NCBI GenBank assembly: GCA_030704615.1 | Contig: CM060732.1 | Location: 62,353,053 to 62,417,052, forward strand | DNA length: 64,000 nucleotides | Source: Takakia lepidozioides | Taxonomy: Eukaryota; Streptophyta; Takakiopsida; Takakiales; Takakiaceae | Direction of reading: 5' to 3' | Shown here: one piece after another, positions 34,897-45,775 of the stretch | Position numbering within the stretch: the stretch's first letter is position 1 | How the letters are laid out: every line of letters starts with the position of its first letter | The notes under the pieces: generated by a model | Told to the model about the DNA's origin: nothing | Databases searched by the model: none | What the model saw: only the letters and a program-made list of their open reading frames with translations | Made by a program: the position numbers and the translations under genes

Positions 34897-35309
34897 CTCT
34901 CATTTTAAGATAATAGGGTCTTCAATGGGCATGTGCGATGTGGCCGGTGGGCCCCGTGCACGTACTCCGGCTCCCAGCACCCAGCCCGCCGCTGCGCGCA
35001 GTCGCCCAGCCGCGGGCGCGGCTGCAGCAACCGCGCCCACGCCCCCGTCCGCCGCGCGGCCAGTCCCCCGCCCATGAGTCCGCTGCCCTCCAGTCTGTCA
35101 GTCCGCCCAGTCCGCTGCCCAGCAGTCTGTCAGTCCGCCAGTCTGCCCGTCAGTCCGGTGCTGGCCAGTCCGTTGCCCAGCAGTCTGCCAGTCCGCCAAT
35201 CTGCCCGCCAGTCCGCTGGCCAATCCCCTGCCATCCAGTCCGCTGACGACGCAGGATCGCCACCGTCCATTCCCATAACCCATCCGAGCCCTCCATTTTT
35301 AGGGCTGCA
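34897..35309 (+). repeat. MULE left terminal inverted repeat
   Basis: It aligns with the reverse complement of 44397-44678. It is about 130 bp longer because a CAGTCCGC/CAGTCTGCC minisatellite (about 35085-35235) has expanded in this arm. The arm is GC-rich in its middle and ends ...CCATTTTTAGGGCTGCA. Confidence 0.88.
35060..35245 (+). repeat. AGTCCGC/AGTCTGCC minisatellite in the left TIR
   Basis: Degenerate units of about 10-16 bp built on CAGTCCGC and CAGTCTGYC are repeated head to tail. The right TIR holds only a few units (44456-44490, reverse strand). Confidence 0.85.
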
Positions 35310-35452
35310 ATTCAAACCTTTATCCCTGCCGCCTGCCACTTGCCAGCAGCCGCGAACGTGCGCACTATTCTCCTGGCACGTTGTCGATCATGTCATGTAC
35401 TGCGGCACGTTTCTTGCATGTTCAGAAGCGTGTCATTTGTACTGTATAGGGC

Positions 35453-38400
35453 ATGGACGTGGAAGCAAAATCCGATGATATACTGATCACGGAAAGCCCG
35501 TTTATACGGCCTCTTCGACAATGTTTGCAAACAGCAAAACCAGGACCCTTCAACATGAAGGATCTCCATTGGAAGAGTGAGACGCAATATGGGTTTATGG
35601 GTGTGCGAGTGAATGTTAAAAAGGCCTGCATACCTTGGGATAGAGTTGGTGACTTTGTCCTGGGAGAGGAGAGTTTGGAGGACTACCCCACTCAGGATTG
35701 GGTGAATGTCCATTCTAAAGTGGAACCCGGCTCGCGAAAAGCACCCAGAGCCAACACATTTCTGTCCAGTATTATGTGTGCACCATTCTCAGTTTTTTTG
35801 ACGTTTCATTGCATGTCTGTTGTCATTTTTTGTTTCACGAGTTCTCTGATTTTATGCTTCCTCAAGTCGTTGGATATCGATTTTAGAATTTTCTGTCCAG
35901 ATATCAATGTTGTTACGGTCCTGATGACAAGCGCACCAACAAGGCAATAGTGGAGGATCCAAAACAGAAGCGTGGAGGACCTCTTGTGGGTGCTGGAACA
36001 TCTTGCCCTCATAAAGGCCCAAGGAGAAAGAAGTCGGAGTACGGAGAGTCTTACAAGCGTGGTTGCCAATGTTGTTTCAAGGTCCAGCAATGTTATCTCG
36101 CCCCTGACATCTGTGTCCTCACGTACTACAACAACATGGAGCATACAGATGTGCAAGGGAAACCCTCGCATGGGAAGTCCGCAGAGTTCAGGAACACCCG
36201 CCACGCCTATGCACCACACATTAGCGAGGAATTGAAAGCCTGGGTCGTCGAGTGTTTGTGCCGAGGCCTGTCGGTCGCCCAAATCATGATGGAGCATAAA
36301 GAGCACGTGATGAACAACACCGGCTTGGGCGATGCATGGACCCGCGATGATTTCTTGTTTGAGCAAGATGTTCGCAACCTTGCCGAGAAACGTGCGTGTG
36401 CAAACCTTCAAAAAGCACGCCGATGATGCGGAGAGTGTGCGCATGTGGAGAGACCAGAATCCTGCGTCCGTTTTTTTCTATCAAGAGGAGAAATTAGAGC
36501 CAACATTCGAGCATTTTGATGGAGATTTGACATTCACTATTGGCATACAGACTCCGTGGCAGAAACGACGAATGCTGGAACTAGGACATGACCGTATCGT
36601 TGCATGTGATGCAACCTTTGGGACAAATCATGACAATGTACTATTCGAACGATTCCATGGACTTGTACGAGCATGATAGCATAGTACCATGCAACATTCA
36701 CATAAAATTTGGTGTGCTGACCCTTTCTGTATGTTTTCATGTATACGATGCGGAAGACCGAGGGGCAGACCCATTGTGAACCGCTGCAGACCTCATCACT
36801 CTTATGAAGTCTTCTCGTGCAAAACTGAGCGGAATTTGCATGCTCTGACCATCTTACATTGTGCATTCCAACAGTTCTCATTGTACACGTTGATGGTCTT
36901 CGACGAGTGGTTGAATGGTATATCAGTTGCCTATATCCTATCCGCGAGGAATCGGACAACAGACCTGGTTCCGTGGATGAGAGCCTTGCGCGATTCACTC
37001 CTCGCAGATTTGCCGAGCTGACGACCCAATGCCTTCATTGTGGACGATGCCGAAGCAGAAATCAACGCTATTCGGTAAGTCTGTTGGTCCACAACACCGG
37101 TCCATTGTCGAGGTCCACTGCAACAGTCCATTGCTACAGTCCACTGGCAGACTCTTGTGGCGAAACCCGATGGCAATTCGCTAGGCAAATCCACTGGTAG
37201 TCCGCTGTCAAGTCCGCTCATTAGTCCCCTGGCAAGTCCGCTGGCAGTCCCCGGCAAGTCCGCTCGGCAGTCCGCTGCCAAGTCCGCTGGCAAGTCCACT
37301 TAGCAGTCCCTGGGGTCGGTCGTCCACTGCCAAGTCCATTCGGCAATCCCTGGCAAGTCCGCTCGGCAGTCCGCTGTGGCAGTCCAATGGGGTAGTCCGC
37401 TTCCCCAGTCCTAGCTAGGGGAAGTCCAATGGGGTTATTCCAGCACATCAACGTCATGGCATTGTACTGTCCACTGGGTGAGTCCAGTGGCTCTGCCCGC
37501 TGATTCAGGTCGATGTTACAGTCCACTCCGGCAGTCCACCATTGCAGTCCGATCCCAAGACTCTAATGTGTACCATGTGTGTTGTGCAGAATTGTTTTTG
37601 AAGGAGTACTCATTTTCCTCTGCCTTTGGCATGTCCGCAAGGCATGGGTGAAGCAATCATGCAAGAAAACGAAGGATCCGGTGACCGCTGTAAACTTGTT
37701 GAAGGATATGGGAGACCTCATGTACTGTAGAGGGGGACCACGCAACAAGAAAAGAGCGCTTCGGTGGGTTGCAAAGAGAATCCGTCGTATGAGGTCAAAA
37801 TACCCGAAAGGACATGAATTTCTTGACTATATCGAACAGTACTGGAAGCCCAAAATAGCAATGTGGTGTACAGCAGCCCATCATGTCCCTCATGCGAGCC
37901 AAGACACAAACGCAAGCATTGAGGCATACCATGGAAATCTGAAGGCAAGACTTGCCATGGGGAAATGCAAGATGAGTGGTCGTAGAGTGGACTGGCTTAT
38001 ATGGGAACTCATTGGCCGTGTGCTAACACACTACTGGTACGCAATCCATTTGAAGACCCACGGGTTCATAAGAAATGACAAACACGAAAAGTACACATCC
38101 AGTTCTATACTTGCGGCACGAGACATTCCTGCTGAGAGTGTTACTCTTCCCTTGGGTCCTGGTGAACCAGCCTACGTTCTCAGCAGCAACCACCCCGGCA
38201 CAACATACATTGTTTACAATACTGATTGCAATTGGGGTTGTTGCACGTGCCCATGGGCAATGAAGGGAAACTTATGCAAGCATCAGGTCCGTGTCCTGAA
38301 GATGCTTCACCCTGACCTGCAGGTGGCATGGCGCTGGGAACCATTCATGGAGGATTACCTAACTTGCTCTTGCGCAATGGTGCCGGTGGCAACGACGAAT

Positions 38401-38831
38401 CCAGTCAGTTCATGGAAAGACATCCTCCGGACGACTTCCCCTACGACGAGGCACCTCTGGAGGTCTCAGCCTCAATGGAACAAGAATTCGCGGACATACT
38501 TCGCATTGTAGGTGATGACAAATACCTGGAGGCACATGCCCGATCTGCTCTTCGTATGTGCAGAGGGCAACTTGTTGATATCCTAGCGAAAAGTGCGGCT
38601 AGAATGTTGCACCCTACGGCAGCAAAGGCTTTCCATTCTCTGAACAACAACAACAACAACAACAATATGTCTCTGAAAAGGAGACGAGATTTCGTGGAGG
38701 CATGGAAAACCCGGCCTAGGGTTTTGCGGAGAACCAGCAAGAGGATGTCTGCACCTGCACCTGCAGCACATATATACTCAAAAATTCGCAAGGTTTCAAA
38801 TCGTGTAGGTGTCACAAAGAAGACAATATAA
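35453..38831 (+). pseudogene. MULE transposase (mudrA-like, SWIM zinc finger), lightly broken
   Basis: Inferred exons are 35453-35775, 35901-36637, 36875-37074, 37590-38322 and 38409-38831. The N-terminal part has a Cys-rich zinc module (GCQCCF...YYNNMEHTD). The DDE catalytic core shows CDATFGTNHD (36612) and IVDDAEAEINAIR (37035-37074). It is followed by FLCLWHVRKAWVK and then a SWIM finger, CTCPWAMKGNLCKH (38247-38288), which binds DNA or protein. The C-terminus is basic (MSLKRRRDF) after an Asn run encoded by (AAC)n. Damage is limited to a one-base frameshift around 36390-36410 and a TGA at 37019-37021 where the family normally has Trp. The intron 37075-37589 is filled with AGTCC repeats. 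The copy is probably only recently dead. Confidence 0.88.
37075..37589 (+). repeat. AGTCC minisatellite filling a transposase intron
   Basis: Between donor ATTCG|GTAAGT and acceptor GTGCAG|AATTG the intron contains more than 20 AGTCC words, mostly as (G)GCAAGTCCGCT and GGCAGTCCGCTG, spaced 11-16 bp apart. Flanking exon sequence lacks them. Confidence 0.9.
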
Positions 38832-38929
38832 GTTTGCAATGCCTCGAAAAGAGACAAGGTTTCAGGTCGTGTAGATGTCACGAAGAAGACAATATAAGTC
38901 TGCAATTCCTCTGGTAGCATTGTCCCTTT

Positions 38930-39400
38930 CTGAAATACAAGTCCGCAATGGACTAATGCACAGTCTCCCAACGGACTCCTCCAGTCTCCCAACTGACTCC
39001 CACACAGTCTCCCAAGCATAGTTTCCCAACGGACTCACGCACAATCTCCCAATAGAGTCACAGTCAACAGACTGCGAACGCCAGTAAGCCAGTCTGCTGG
39101 TCAGTCTGCTGCCCACTCCAAAAGTCTGCTCACCACACTTCCACCTCATCCCTGCAACTCTTCCAGCAGACTGCTAGACAGACTAAGTCTCAAGCAGACT
39201 CATCCACAAACAACAGACTCAAAATGGATAGGCTCCAGTAGACTACCTCCCTAACGACTCATGCCAATCCAGCGTCCCAGCGGACTCATGGACATGGTGC
39301 CTACCAGACTAGGTACCAGACCCACCAGTCCTAGCCTCGGCAGCGTACTGCTCGCACATTCAAGCTCAACAGACTCAGGTGCACAGTGCATGGAAAAATT
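38930..39400 (+). repeat. AGTCTCCCAAC/GGACTC and AGTCTGCTG repeats between the two MULE genes
   Basis: The spacer between the convergent genes is built of AGTCTCCCAACGGACTC-type units, then AGTCTGCTGGTCAGTCTGC and CAGACTC units in both orientations. No coding sequence was found in it. Confidence 0.8.
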
Positions 39401-39662
39401 GACACCATTGTGTCCATTGAGTTTAGTGACAACATTACAAAATATGCCAGCACCCACAATACACAGAAGTGCTCATCACCACTGGAATAGTAAGCGAAAA
39501 GACTTGCATTTTTTATTTCGGTTCATAGACTTCACAAGACAAGTACATCATCTCATGAGAGCAGTTTCTCTACATTGTCCAACCCCCACACGATATACTG
39601 GGCACACTGCATTCGCTGCCCAAGTGCAAACTTGAAAGTAAACCAGTCCTTCGTGAAAGGTG

Positions 39663-42654
39663 TTCATCTCTCTGGCTTTGCAGTCTTCGAGACATTTCTT
39701 CTGACTTTTACCCACTCATAAAACACTTGAATGAATGACATGATGTAAAAGCCACACTCCCAGCTGAATGGTTGCTGGGGCACATCAGGCGCGTGGAACT
39801 GAAATGCTTGGACAATCTCATGCCACTCCGGTGAGTCCATCGAGTACCCTAAGCACTCAGCATGAAGCTTCCGAATCCACCCTAGAACAAAGGGACAACT
39901 ATGCGAGTCCCTGATAGAGTTCAGGTGAGTGTAACAGCCCTTGCGGAGGTCGATGATACAAACACTCCAGTGCCCCCTGCAATGGTATCAAACAACATGG
40001 CGTCATTGCACAATCATGATGGGCAGACTCAGCAAACCGACACTCAGCAGACTCAATCTTCAAACCCAGTCCACTGCACAAATACAGAGGTCAACTTAAT
40101 CGCTCAGAGTCAAGACGACACTGCGAAACCAGACTATGACTCAGGAGACAGTCTCAGCAGACTCGGAAGAGTTCTTACTCGTCCCCAATTGGCACCAAAA
40201 TGAAATCGCACTCTTTCAAGTCCTTGCCCAGTCATTCAGTGCTGAGGCAACCTTTCAAGACCTCCAGAAGGCTTTCACGTTGCCCCACCCCCAATGACTT
40301 CAACACCGTCCACGTCGACGTTGGAAGAACAGCAATAGTGTTGGTGAACGCAGCCTCAACCGACTTCTCATAGAATTACCATAGTTCCAGGAGTCTATCT
40401 GTGCACTCCGACTCAACCTTCTGGAGCGCCTTTATGTCATCCGGCGACAGTCCGCATTCAAACCGTGGGTCCCCTTCAAAAAACATCAGCATGGAATTAT
40501 CCGCCTTGACGTGCAGAGCATGTGCTTTGCCAAACCGAGCACTCCATCCTGCACAGAGCAGACCATCCTTCGGGAAGCCTCATGTACTGAACAGACTGAC
40601 ATTAACATGGTACCAAACACTCTATAGGCTGAACAGTTCATTAGACTGACAAGACTAACCACAACAGACAATGATGAAACCAGCAGCAGACTGACCACAA
40701 CAGAGCGCAAAGCACTTAACGACAAAGAAAGACGAGGAGACTGAGCACAGTACTCACGTGTGCTACTCCAGGAAACGACCCACATCTTTGTCCATGTCCA
40801 AGGCCAGCTTGCGGTTCTTGTTCATAAAGACGCCAGACTTTTTCTTCGCCGGTCTCTTGGTACTCGGACCCTCCTCGACCTCCTCAGCATGGTCCACGAC
40901 AGTCCGCTTCTTGGCTTTGCCTCTCATCTGGGAAGCAGGGACAGCTGTAGGCGGGCTGGATAGAGCAGACAATCGCAGCGCTGCCGCCCTACTTCGCAAC
41001 AGAGGCTGGTCAGCAGGTTTGTTTACACTTGCTGGACTTGTCTTTGCAGCTTCGTGGGTCGTATGCGTAGAACTGACCCACGCATCGGGGGGCGTGCTCA
41101 CCCCCACACCTTTCTTGGTTGTCGATCCCACGTTTGCAGCATGGGCGGAAGATGTCATGTCCTCAGAAATAGACAGTCTGCCAATGAAGGGATGAACATC
41201 CTGTGAGGATACCGAGCAAAATGGCGAATTAGCCCAATTTCACAATGTGCTAAAACATAAACAACAGTGCTGAAAGAGGAAATGGCACAACCTGCTCAAG
41301 AGGTAAGGGAGCAGACTCCATGTAATCCAGCGCTATACCAGACGGTGTCTGTGCCGCATGTGGATCCTTGTCAATGTGCCTACCAGCATGTTCAGTCTGT
41401 TGCTCAATGTGGGCAGTCTGCTCAGCCGCCGGTTCTTCGTCAGTCCTTTCATCTGTGAACTATGCAGTCTGCTGGCAACTCTGCGGTTCAGTCTCTTCCT
41501 CAATGTGGGCAGTGTGCTCGGTGGCAGGTTGGTCGTCAGTCCTTCCCTCTGTGAAGTGTGCAGTGTGCTGGTCAGGCCGTGCAGTCTGAACTGTGCAGTC
41601 AGTGCTGAGCTGTGCAGTCTGCCGCTCCGAGCCATTCTGATCAGTCCTTCCATCTGTGACTTGTGCAGTCTGCTGGTTAGTCTGCGGTTCAGTCTGCTCA
41701 TCAATGAAGACAGTATGCTGCCCCGCCACAGGTTGCTCGACAATCCTTCCATGTGTCGACTGTTCAGTGTGCTGGTCAGTCTGGTGGACAGCCGGCTGGG
41801 TGTTCAGATCTCCATGGACTTGGGAAACATCAAGAACATGTATGGAAGACCCACCGACAATTGCTTCCTTAGACTCTTCTGTAAGATCTATGATACGGTT
41901 TTGCGTTCCCAGATTGAGTTCGGTCATCATGTAAGACTCATCTATGGCTTTCGCCACTGAGCGCACGAAAACGGGACTAAGCTGGAAGATCATAGAAGGC
42001 AAGCCACGGGGAGCTGGATAAGAATGCTTTACCGGTGACCTGATGACGTCGTCAGTGAATGTGCATGGGGGAAAAGTGGACTCGGTCAAAACACTCATAC
42101 TGGCAGATCCAAAAACATGTTGTTGGGAACTCAGCAGAAATTCGTCCTCAGGGTCCCGGTGAGGCCAGTGCATCCGAGTCTGTTGCACAATCCAAGGAAC
42201 AGACTGGCTGTTAGTCTCCTGGATAGTCTGCTTGGCCAGCTGCTGAGTGTGTTCGCCACCGTGCGCGCACTTCGTCTAATTCCAAAGTGCGGGGGTCAAG
42301 CACTGATCCGCGCAAGCACATTGTGGCCTCTTTGACAATCGACATTTCTTTCAGTATCAGCCAAGGCTTGAAATCCCGTGGAATCATTGCAACAGTCTCA
42401 TTGCAACCCGTGTCAACACAATGTCGATTTAGTTGGATTTTGTCCTTGATAACCTCTTCACAGAAGGGACAGAAGAGCTTGTCATTTTACCAATTCGAGT
42501 TTTTGGGCTTCCGGGCGTGGAGGTCTACAAATGCTTCCACTATTTTATGATCAAACTCGTCTGCTGAGTACCAGTACCTTCGCTCCTTCTTCAGTCTGGT
42601 TTGGTGCACAAAATCCACCCAGTCCGCTCCACCCTTTTCACAAGCATTCTCCAT
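39663..42654 (-). pseudogene. Ulp1-like cysteine protease (peptidase C48) gene of the MULE, broken
   Basis: Ulp1 proteases remove SUMO from proteins. Copies carried by MULEs have unknown roles. The last exon (39976-39663) has HWSVCIIDL with the catalytic His. About 70 residues on it has QQPFSWECGFYIMSF with the oxyanion Gln and nucleophile Cys; the third triad residue is probably the Asp of IIDL or the following loop. The preceding exon (40548-40179) ends FILVPIGDE and joins in frame to the His exon, across a 202-bp intron full of AGTCTGCTGAG repeats. Farther upstream are an NLS-rich piece (41158-40763), a low-complexity QTAQ/TDQ stretch (41830-41460) encoded by the repeats, and a CPFC-x13-HC zinc-finger-like start. 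Stops at 42487-42489, 40381-40383 and near 40250, plus a frame shift near 42230, show decay. ATG 42654 is the likely start. Confidence 0.75.
41370..41830 (+). repeat. CAGTCTGCTGG repeats translated within the Ulp1-like gene
   Basis: CAGTCTGYTGG-type words recur here about every 20-60 bp. On the minus strand they encode the Q-T/A-rich linker of the Ulp1-like protein (QTAQ, TDQ, TDGRTD). This shows the element's repeat word has spread into coding sequence as well. Confidence 0.75.
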
Positions 42655-43129
42655 CGCTGCAGAATGAAACGAGGGTGCAAGGACAATGAGTGACAAATAG
42701 AAGTCCTATGAAAAGACTCATCCTAAGCAAGAAGAGGACACAGAATGGAATGGAAACACCGTAGCAAGTGAGAACCTCACCGAGCCGATGAACTTCGAGT
42801 TGTTACGAAGGTGAGCGTGTTTGCGACGCTTCGCGGCTCACCGCGACTCTCCACACCTGGGGAAGAACGGCCGTCTTTCGTTACGGTGATGGAAACGCAA
42901 AGAGGAAAACAAAACAGTGCGAAGAAACAGGCGCGAAGAGAATGGAGTCGATCGCACAGGGAACTTGAGAAGAAAGTAGAAGTAGAAGGGGGAAAACGGG
43001 CATGGCACTGCCAACGTGGCGCGATTTCATAGGTGCCAACTATCCGCCGTCATCGCATTGAATACGTCCACCGAATGAACGCATCGTACTAAATTCATCC
43101 ACGGTCCTCGCACGTGCAGCAGACTCATT

Positions 43130-43660
43130 TCCCATCGGGCCGAGAGTCCAGCGGACCGCCAGTCCAGCGGACTATTCGCTTTGCTGAGGCGAAGCGGCTT
43201 CATATTGGATGCACTTCCCTGCCAGCAGAATGAAGACAAAAGATAGTAAGGGGAGAATAGGAAAGTCAAACACACCCATTGCGAACAGACTCGCGGCACA
43301 ATAGACTGATGCATGCACAGTCCAATAGACTGATATCCATAGATGAGAACTGTCTAGCAGACGGACGTTTCGCCAGACTGGCGGGAGAACAAGCCAAAAG
43401 ACTGACCGGAGGGAAAATAAGAAGTCAAACAGACTTAGTGCAACAGACTTCCGACACAACAGACTGACAAATTTACAAGTGCGACAGATTGATATCCCAA
43501 CAGACGGACTTCCAGCAGACCGCCTCCAAACTGACTGTTATGCACACGATAAGGGGAATATCCGGAGCACTAACGGGCCAGCGGACCCACTGTGAATAGA
43601 CTCGCGACACAACAGACCTCAAACATCCACGCGCATTTGCAGATGCAATTGTCTCAGCCT
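43130..43660 (+). repeat. CAGACTG/AGTCCAGCGGAC repeats in the right subterminal region
   Basis: Words such as AACAGACTGATA, CAGACTGAC and CCAGCGGAC recur. Their orientation is mostly opposite to that of the left arm. The interval 42700-44390 has no gene that I can support. Confidence 0.7.
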
Positions 43661-44396
43661 GATCCGTCTCCTGGCAAATGCGACAATGTACCGATTATGC
43701 ACCTACTCCCGTCGTGGCTCAAACATCTGCATTTAGTAGGTGCGTGTGGATGTTTGAGGACCTTAGGACTGGATGGTGTCCCGCGACGACTCGAATTGCT
43801 TTTTTGTGCTGCCATCGCTTATATAATACCATGTGGATCCATCACAAAACTGGGTTGCTTCAGATTCTCCACCCTTTTCCACAACTTATGCACGACGGAT
43901 GCAAGCTGTTATACTTGGTCACATAAACAGTCCCATCGTCCGATACGAAATCTACAATACACGCCCCCATGTGCATCCGCTTCCGCCATTTTCGCACCCA
44001 TGTTACCCATGGGTTCCTTTAACAAACTAAACTTGTGAAGGCTCTCATGAGGGATCCAGTACGAAGGGGCAAAACGTATCATGACGATCACAAGCAGAGG
44101 ACGTTATCGACGACAGATGTCCGCATTTTTCATATTTATGACATAGAACCAAACCATAAAACGAAGGTTCCCGAAAGCACAACAAGAAGGCAAAAATAGT
44201 AGAAGCATATGCACGATGGTGGCTGTAGTGTCGAGACAGTCCTCTCATGTTCAAGCACACGCTTCATCATCATCATGAACATCGCGCGCAAAAGAGGAAC
44301 AGTCGTGTGCATGGAAACGCCTACCGCAACATCAAACAACAAACAGCCATCAAAAGAGAGCGGCCGGGATTTGGTGGCAAGATCATTGCCATTTTC

Positions 44397-44678
44397 GCAG
44401 CCCTAAAAATGGAGGGCTCGGGTTATGGGAATGGATGGTGGCGATCTTGCGCCGTTAGCGGACTGGCAGACTGGAGGGCAGCGGACTCATGGGCAGGGGA
44501 CTGGCCGCGCGGCGGACGGGGGCGCGGGCGCGGTTGCTGCAGTCGCGCCCGGGGCTGGGCAACAGCGCGCATCGGCGGGCAGGGCGGGCGGGGTGCGGGG
44601 GAGCCGGGCGTCCGTACGTGGGGCCCACCGGCCACATCACACGTGCCCATTGAAGACCTTATTATCTTAAAATGAGAG
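44397..44678 (-). repeat. MULE right terminal inverted repeat
   Basis: The reverse complement matches 34897-35309 apart from the missing minisatellite expansion. It ends ATTATCTTAAAATGAGAG. Flanking bases GCGGCACCGTC show no clear duplication of the left flank. Confidence 0.88.
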
Positions 44679-45308
44679 GCGGCACCGTCTTGTTATGTAG
44701 AATTGCCATGTGGCCCCTCTGGAAAACAAAACTAAAAACACTGGAGCCAATTCACCTAAACGGCTATTTGAGGAATAAGTGTGAAACATGTGAAAAAATT
44801 TTAATTCGAAATGAAGAGAGAGTGGTAGAACGAGGGTTGTGGAATCTGCCAGGATCTATAGAGCAAGCCAACATGTGTCATTTCATGCCTCAAAATGATT
44901 GTGAAGGAGAAAGCACCAGTGTTGGACCGGTATATGTGGTTAGACCTGAGTATTGAGTAAGGGTATGAGTAATGGTACGAAGAACCATAGAACCATAAAA
45001 AGCCTCCATCATAACAACTGTGATGAACAGTTTCTCCGTGTTGCATGTATTGCGTCTAGCTCGTGCTTCAGAAGCTTCAGAGACGTACCATACCAATGTT
45101 CATATACCCCTAGTATGAAAAATTCAGTACCAATACCAGCGGTGCATGATCAGGATCCTGATCATCTCTGGAGCATCCCTCGTCTCAAGCCCACTTGGAG
45201 GGGCCAGTGAGAGTCCTGGAGCATAGCAGACCCCCTAGACATTTTTTTTTAAATGTTGAATAAGAAAGGGCGAGGATTGAAGCGGCCCTGCCAGCTCTAT
45301 ACTAGTAA

Positions 45309-45642
45309 GAGCATCTCCATGGGGGGTACACTAAACACCACTGCACGGTAACCTCCCACGACCTTGAACACTCCCCTCCCCCAAAGGCAACTCCATCAAA
45401 TTACCCAGCACATGTAATTTTTGATGATGTGCCTTGCTGCTGAGGGACCACCTGGCAGACACCGCCTTGCCATCACGCCATAAAATGCACGCCGGCGTGC
45501 TTTTTAGTCGCTCCAGCAGGTACCGGCCGGGTTGACGAGGGCCCCTATCCTGCACCAATGTGCGGCCCCGAGTGTACGGATACCAGGGCCGGGGGCTCAA
45601 GTACCCTTGCCGTGGCATTTAGGGACACCGGTGGGGATGCTC
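45309..45642. mobile_element. Tourist-like MITE (PIF/Harbinger)
   Basis: The 334-bp element starts GAGCATCTCCATGGG and ends, on the reverse strand, GAGCATCCCCACCGG. It is flanked by TAA on both sides (45306-45308 and 45643-45645). The GAGCATC end and TAA/TTA target duplication are typical of Tourist-type MITEs. It has no coding capacity and depends on a transposase elsewhere. Confidence 0.85.
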
Positions 45643-45689
45643 TAACTACGTCAATTTCAACTCAATTTTTCCGCCGTACTAACTTCAAC

Positions 45690-45775
45690 TTCAAGGTTAG
45701 GGGGCGGTATCAACTCCCCTTTCTCAGCCTCCATGGCCTGTCACGCGAGGTTATTTTTTCCTCATTATTAACATA
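45690..45775 (+). repeat. 3' part of a SINE
   Basis: GGGCGGTATC...GAGGTTATTTTTTCCTC resembles the 3' half of the SINE at 53954-54191, including the hairpin GAGG/CCTC with the nine-base loop TTATTTTTT (45747-45763). The tRNA-like head is missing. Confidence 0.5.

Larger units (their letters stand above)
34897..44678 (+). mobile_element. Mutator-like element (MULE) carrying a Ulp1-like gene
   Basis: This 9.8 kb element has long inverted ends, 34897-35309 and 44397-44678. They start CTCTCATTTTAAGATAAT and, on the reverse strand, the same. It carries a SWIM-type MULE transposase on the plus strand and a Ulp1-like (C48) protease gene on the minus strand, arranged tail to tail. MULEs with Ulp1-like genes are known in angiosperms (for example Arabidopsis Kaonashi elements). 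No clean 9-11 bp target duplication is visible, so the true ends could extend a little. The element is saturated with AGTCC/CAGTCTG words in both ends, introns and spacers. Confidence 0.88.

Noticed and set aside
37075-37589. Regularly spaced short repeats that could suggest a CRISPR-like array
   Set aside because: The units are degenerate with no constant-length spacers, they lie in a plant transposon intron, and there are no cas-like genes. They are minisatellites.
38307-38330. Apparent frameshift between the SWIM finger and the transposase C-terminus
   Set aside because: An 86-bp intron with CAG|GTGGCA (after 38322) and CCAGTCAG|TTC (before 38409) joins the frames, so no frameshift is needed.
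41358-41960. 200-codon plus-strand Ser/Leu/Val-rich frame
   Set aside because: It is the complement of the repeat-coded linker of the Ulp1-like gene. Its length comes from the repeated word, not from coding constraint.
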